Below, piece by piece: positions 14,313 to 17,771 of a stretch of DNA of 17,771 nt; position 1 is the stretch's first letter, and every line of letters begins with the position of its first letter. The notes beneath the pieces are model-generated. The model did not search any database and was not told the DNA's origin. It saw only the letters and a list, made by a program, of their open reading frames with translations. Source of the stretch: MAG-120531 sp038125995 (GTDB taxonomy: Bacteria; Bacteroidota; Bacteroidia; Flavobacteriales; Flavobacteriaceae); the NCBI GenBank assembly GCA_038125995.1, contig JAYPEX010000019.1, positions 1 through 17,771 on the forward strand, written 5' to 3'. Position numbers and translations under genes: made by a program.

Positions 14313-17300
14313 TCAATTTTCAGTAGTCTTGATTTCTTGCCTCCGAAATTTTCTAACTAGTTCTGAAATGGAGTTAAAATCGACCCTATATGTGAGTCCA
14401 ACACCCTGAGTATATCCCTGATAATCTAACAAAAGTTGGTGATATTCATTTTCTCTGTTAAAAACCTTAGCAATTAAACTACCGTCTTGATTGAGCAATA
14501 ATTGAAGTTCAGCATCACCTCCAACAACATTCTCAGTAACTCCACCACCTATTGGCACTCCTAATCGACCATTAAATAACACACGATCACTGAGTTGAGT
14601 AGAAAGTGAAAAACCTATTTCATTGTCTGTTTGAAGGTTGGACTGACGATCCAAAAAGCCTTGTTCATAGGAGACACCAAAATTGACCTTGTCATTATTC
14701 CCATCGAGAATTGAATTTAAAAACCCTGAAGCTGATTGTAATAAGTTTCCAGTAACAGCTTGTTGATTTAATCCAGTAGCGTCGTTGACAAAACTTCCTT
14801 GAGCTAATAAAAAGAAGGCGTTGCGATCTTGTATCGTTGGATCTTGAAGAGAATAGAGAAGTTCTGATTTTACAACCGAATTAGTTCCTGGAAATTCTAT
14901 ATCAAAATCGATATTAGGATTTTCTAAGGCACCGTTCAATCGAACAATCACATCAGTCGGTATGCGTTGCGTATAACCAGGATCTTCAAGTAATGGTGCC
15001 GGATTAGCATAAAGACTGTAAGCCGCCTCTAAATCAAGCTGAGCTAGAAGTGGATCTCCTTCCCAACTAATTCTTCCTCCAGAATTCACTTTAAACTTCT
15101 TGTCAATAAATCCACCAAATTTATAAGTATAGGTTCCTGTAGCTACTACAAATTCACCAAACATATTGAATTTACCCAAGGTATTGATGTCCATGTAGAT
15201 ATTTCCGTTTCCAGTACCTTTTATTGAACTTCCAGTATCGGGATCAATTACAATTTCAACTTCAGCCTCAGGAGTAACCTCCAAATTAAAAGCCAAATCC
15301 AAACCTGAATAATTATCAACTAACTCTCCTTCCTCAACTGCACTGCTTGTCGATCGTTCCACAAAACTTATGAATTCATAATCCCCGACACTTTGCGCGT
15401 CTTCAATAGGTATTTTGATAGAAGTACCTGCCGCAGTTTTACCATCTATAGCAATATCCAAGCTTTTGGTAGGTCCTTTAATAGTAGCGGTACCATTAAA
15501 AAACCCTTGGCCATAATACAATCGTTGTGATTCGTATGAAGTATCTAGTATTTTAAATGAATTGTCTTCATCAGTACTGATATTTAAGTCTAAAATCCAA
15601 TTTCTAAAAGATTGATGTGAAATACTTCCACTCATTATAGCATGTGTTAAATCCGAAGTATCTCTTAAATTGATGTTTTCAAATTCAAAGTTTTGATCGT
15701 GTAATAGAATAGATTGAGTCGCTCCAAAATCATAATCCATATTGAGATATGGAAACATAATACCTCCCTGACTGAGCGTTAGTTCTCCTTCCATTGATGG
15801 ATTGGTCAAATTCCCTAAAATTTTAGCATTTCCAAAGAGTCCCCCTCTAATACGATGTAAAACATTTTTTCCAAGAGGACTAAATGGCTCAAGTCTAAAT
15901 CCGTTAAAACTCGCCAAAAGATTAGAAATTAAATTGCCCTGACCATCTTTTTTAATGTCTCCTAACAGTCTAAGTTGTTCCTCTTCATTTGACACAATTT
16001 TGCCATTGACAATGAAATTTTCAAAATCACTGGCACCTAAAACATCTAGATCCATTTTACCTAGAATAAAATCGTTGACAGAGAAATCCTCAATCGACAC
16101 CTTTGAAGTAGGGTAAAAGTTTTTTTCTAATTGCTGATAACTCAAAATCCCAGTGACCTTTCCGTCAAGTGCCAAACTATCGATACTTGGTGTAATTTTT
16201 TTAAGCGCAACCTGGTCCAACCTAAGTTGAATATTGGTCTGTGTTGAATCTCTTAAATAGCCCTCAAGCTCTATTCGTTCACCTAATTTTGAATTAAATG
16301 CGATACGATCGATTTGCAGGCTGTCGCGCCTAGTGTTATAAACGACCTTATTGCGATCGTTGTTGTTCGTATTTACAATCCAATCGTAACCTTTGAGCTT
16401 AATGGTTGAGCGTTTTAAACCGACAACTGATTCATTATTCTCGTTGAAGGTGTGATAAAAATTTAGAGCGTATAAATCCTTTCTAGCATCATCTCCACTA
16501 AATTCAGTTCTAAAAAACAAGGTATCTTTAAGATTGTTATTGATGATTTCAAAATCTTTAAAATTGTAATAATCATTTTGAACTTTTGCCACCGAGGCAT
16601 AGGATTTAAAAAGTGGGTTTTTTGTATCAACTTTTAAAACAACGCTATCTAAAACGGTATTATTGTAGTGTACAGAAGGTGACTTAAAATCAATTTTAAA
16701 ATCGTCTAAATCAGCTACTACTTCTCCTTTCATTAGTGTATTGGGAGCAAACTGCAGTTGAGGTAAAAACACTTCAACTAGTTTGTTGTAAACTCTAAAA
16801 TTAAACTGAAACACCTGTCCTTTAGAGATATTATGTGGAATATAATTCGCATACAGAGAACCCATTGAGTTTTTGAACAGTTTTGCAGTTTCTAAGAGTT
16901 TAAAATTTCCTTCGATAAATCCCGTGACAATATCTTTGGAATCAATACTGATACGTCTTTGTTGATCGCTTAACTGCTCTGCTCGGATCGAAAAATCTTG
17001 AAAATCAAAGGTAGTTTCAGGATTGATGTATTGAGTGTTTTTAAATTTAATAGTCCCCACAACATCATCGATACTCATCCCTTTTAATGCACTGTTAATT
17101 TCTCCTTTAAAAAGCGCAACACTGTCTTTTACAAAATTTAATTTGTGAAGATCGACTTCTTTGAGGTGAGCCGTGTAATTAAACTCATTAGAATTGTTTG
17201 ACAAATCTGCAAGACCGGTAAACTCCAATTTACAATAGGGATCATCTATATGAATGCTACCGTCAAACAACTCGTTTTTAAAAAGACCTGCTAATTCAAT

Positions 17301-17771
17301 ATTCGAATATTTATAACCGTTGTAAGTAGTATTGTAAATAAGTCCTTCAGCCTTTGTATTTAAAGTAGATCTCAAGAATCCCTTACCGGATATATTCGCA
17401 TCCATGGTTGTATTTGAAAAAGAATGATCTGAAAACAAATAGCTACCTAAATCAAAATCTATCAGCGATATAAATCCTAAATACTCCGCATTTTCTAAGT
17501 CTGTAATTCGATCAATTTTAATATCGGAATAAATGGCCCCCAAATCGGTTTTAATGTTGTTGTTAGACACCAACTGATCTTCGGAGAATTCAGTGGTACC
17601 AATTATTTGAATTCGGCCCATGCGATTGAATGAATAAGGCAAAATACCATTTAAATAATGGGGTAAAATACGCTTTAAATCACTGGAGTTTGATTCTAAA
17701 TTCTTAATGGAGGTCACTAGTTTAAAACGCTGATTTGAATCAAATAGATTCTGAAAATTAAAAACCCCTCT
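14313..17771 (-). CDS. TamB-like translocation/assembly protein (DUF490), N-terminus cut by window edge
   Basis: TamB-family proteins are long periplasm-spanning beta-rich proteins, anchored in the inner membrane, implicated in outer-membrane protein assembly and in phospholipid transport to the outer membrane. The frame is open to the right edge, giving 1152 visible residues, so the gene is incomplete. The GTG at 17717 is not the start, because an uninterrupted, family-like sequence (RGVFNFQNLFDSNQRFKL) precedes it. Repetitive beta-strand segments with alternating hydrophobic residues fill residues 1-780. The C-terminal TamB domain (about 790-1140) has GTGNGNIYMDINTLGKF, FGEFVVATGTYTYKFGG, DVIVRLNGALENPNIDFDIEFP and a terminal beta-barrel-like DYQGYTQGVGLTYRVDF. 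Homologues in this phylum are about 1450-1700 residues, so some hundreds of residues, including the signal anchor, are missing. It is upstream of pfkA on the same strand but separated by 152 bp, so it is probably a separate unit. Confidence 0.9.
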   Translation of the reverse strand, partial: RGVFNFQNLFDSNQRFKLVTSIKNLESNSSDLKRILPHYLNGILPYSFNRMGRIQIIGTTEFSEDQLVSNNNIKTDLGAIYSDIKIDRITDLENAEYLGFISLIDFDLGSYLFSDHSFSNTTMDANISGKGFLRSTLNTKAEGLIYNTTYNGYKYSNIELAGLFKNELFDGSIHIDDPYCKLEFTGLADLSNNSNEFNYTAHLKEVDLHKLNFVKDSVALFKGEINSALKGMSIDDVVGTIKFKNTQYINPETTFDFQDFSIRAEQLSDQQRRISIDSKDIVTGFIEGNFKLLETAKLFKNSMGSLYANYIPHNISKGQVFQFNFRVYNKLVEVFLPQLQFAPNTLMKGEVVADLDDFKIDFKSPSVHYNNTVLDSVVLKVDTKNPLFKSYASVAKVQNDYYNFKDFEIINNNLKDTLFFRTEFSGDDARKDLYALNFYHTFNENNESVVGLKRSTIKLKGYDWIVNTNNNDRNKVVYNTRRDSLQIDRIAFNSKLGERIELEGYLRDSTQTNIQLRLDQVALKKITPSIDSLALDGKVTGILSYQQLEKNFYPTSKVSIEDFSVNDFILGKMDLDVLGASDFENFIVNGKIVSNEEEQLRLLGDIKKDGQGNLISNLLASFNGFRLEPFSPLGKNVLHRIRGGLFGNAKILGNLTNPSMEGELTLSQGGIMFPYLNMDYDFGATQSILLHDQNFEFENINLRDTSDLTHAIMSGSISHQSFRNWILDLNISTDEDNSFKILDTSYESQRLYYGQGFFNGTATIKGPTKSLDIAIDGKTAAGTSIKIPIEDAQSVGDYEFISFVERSTSSAVEEGELVDNYSGLDLAFNLEVTPEAEVEIVIDPDTGSSIKGTGNGNIYMDINTLGKFNMFGEFVVATGTYTYKFGGFIDKKFKVNSGGRISWEGDPLLAQLDLEAAYSLYANPAPLLEDPGYTQRIPTDVIVRLNGALENPNIDFDIEFPGTNSVVKSELLYSLQDPTIQDRNAFFLLAQGSFVNDATGLNQQAVTGNLLQSASGFLNSILDGNNDKVNFGVSYEQGFLDRQSNLQTDNEIGFSLSTQLSDRVLFNGRLGVPIGGGVTENVVGGDAELQLLLNQDGSLIAKVFNRENEYHQLLLDYQGYTQGVGLTYRVDFNSISELVRKFRRQEIKTTEN

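Noticed and set aside
17715..17717. GTG at 17717 as the start of the TamB-like gene
   Set aside because: The frame remains open to the window edge and the upstream residues read like the same family, so this is an internal valine and the gene is truncated.
1..17771. Mobile element, CRISPR array, defence system or biosynthetic island
   Set aside because: No transposase, integrase, inverted-repeat ends, regular repeats, toxin-antitoxin pair or abrupt composition change was seen; all genes look like vertically inherited core functions.

Overview
The window is low-GC chromosomal DNA from a member of the Bacteroidota, most likely the Flavobacteriia. The evidence is the set of family types (an LptD with flavobacterial features, a bacillithiol BshA, a stand-alone MCE protein, a BadF-type N-acetylglucosamine kinase, a 160-residue protein known from this group), Bacteroidota-type promoter boxes (TTTG / TAnnTTTG) and weak or absent Shine-Dalgarno sequences. 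It looks like core genome. I found no mobile element, CRISPR array, tRNA or rRNA, and no stretch over 300 bases lacks a gene; the longest gap is 152 bases.

Region 1 (1-422, + strand) is the 3' end of a UDP-glucose 6-dehydrogenase gene, cut by the window edge. It converges on the end of a long minus-strand operon.

Region 2 (441-7999, - strand) is a compact seven-gene transcription unit. In order of transcription it encodes a secreted zinc amidase with a C-terminal SPOR-like domain, an MCE/MlaD-like lipid-transport protein, a membrane-bound heme/4Fe-4S protein, a partner CCG-domain Fe-S protein, a small conserved protein of unknown function, a GH3 beta-N-acetylhexosaminidase-like lipoprotein, and the bacillithiol glycosyltransferase BshA. 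Four junctions have gaps of 0-5 bp, one overlaps by 8 bp, and only the amidase-MCE gap (51 bp) is larger. The operon mixes envelope maintenance with redox functions.

Region 3 (about 8000-11171, + strand) is divergent from the operon. It encodes the outer-membrane LPS-assembly protein LptD (TTG start, no cysteine) and a RidA-family deaminase 10 bp downstream. The divergent control region holds a well-formed promoter for the operon, a -7-like box for lptD, and a 17-bp dyad between them.

Region 4 (11203-14160, - strand) is central sugar metabolism: pfkA and gap in one unit with a hairpin terminator, then an N-acetylglucosamine kinase with its own strong terminator, which also separates it from the converging ridA.

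Region 5 (14313-17771, - strand) is the C-terminal part of a TamB-like protein that runs off the right edge.

Overall the window groups outer-membrane and lipid-transport machinery (LptD, TamB, MCE), peptidoglycan and amino-sugar turnover (amidase, GH3, GlcNAc kinase), thiol protection (BshA) and glycolysis. No clearly new system is visible. The item most worth a second look is the two-gene Fe-S module, which resembles a split ETF:menaquinone oxidoreductase embedded in an envelope operon.
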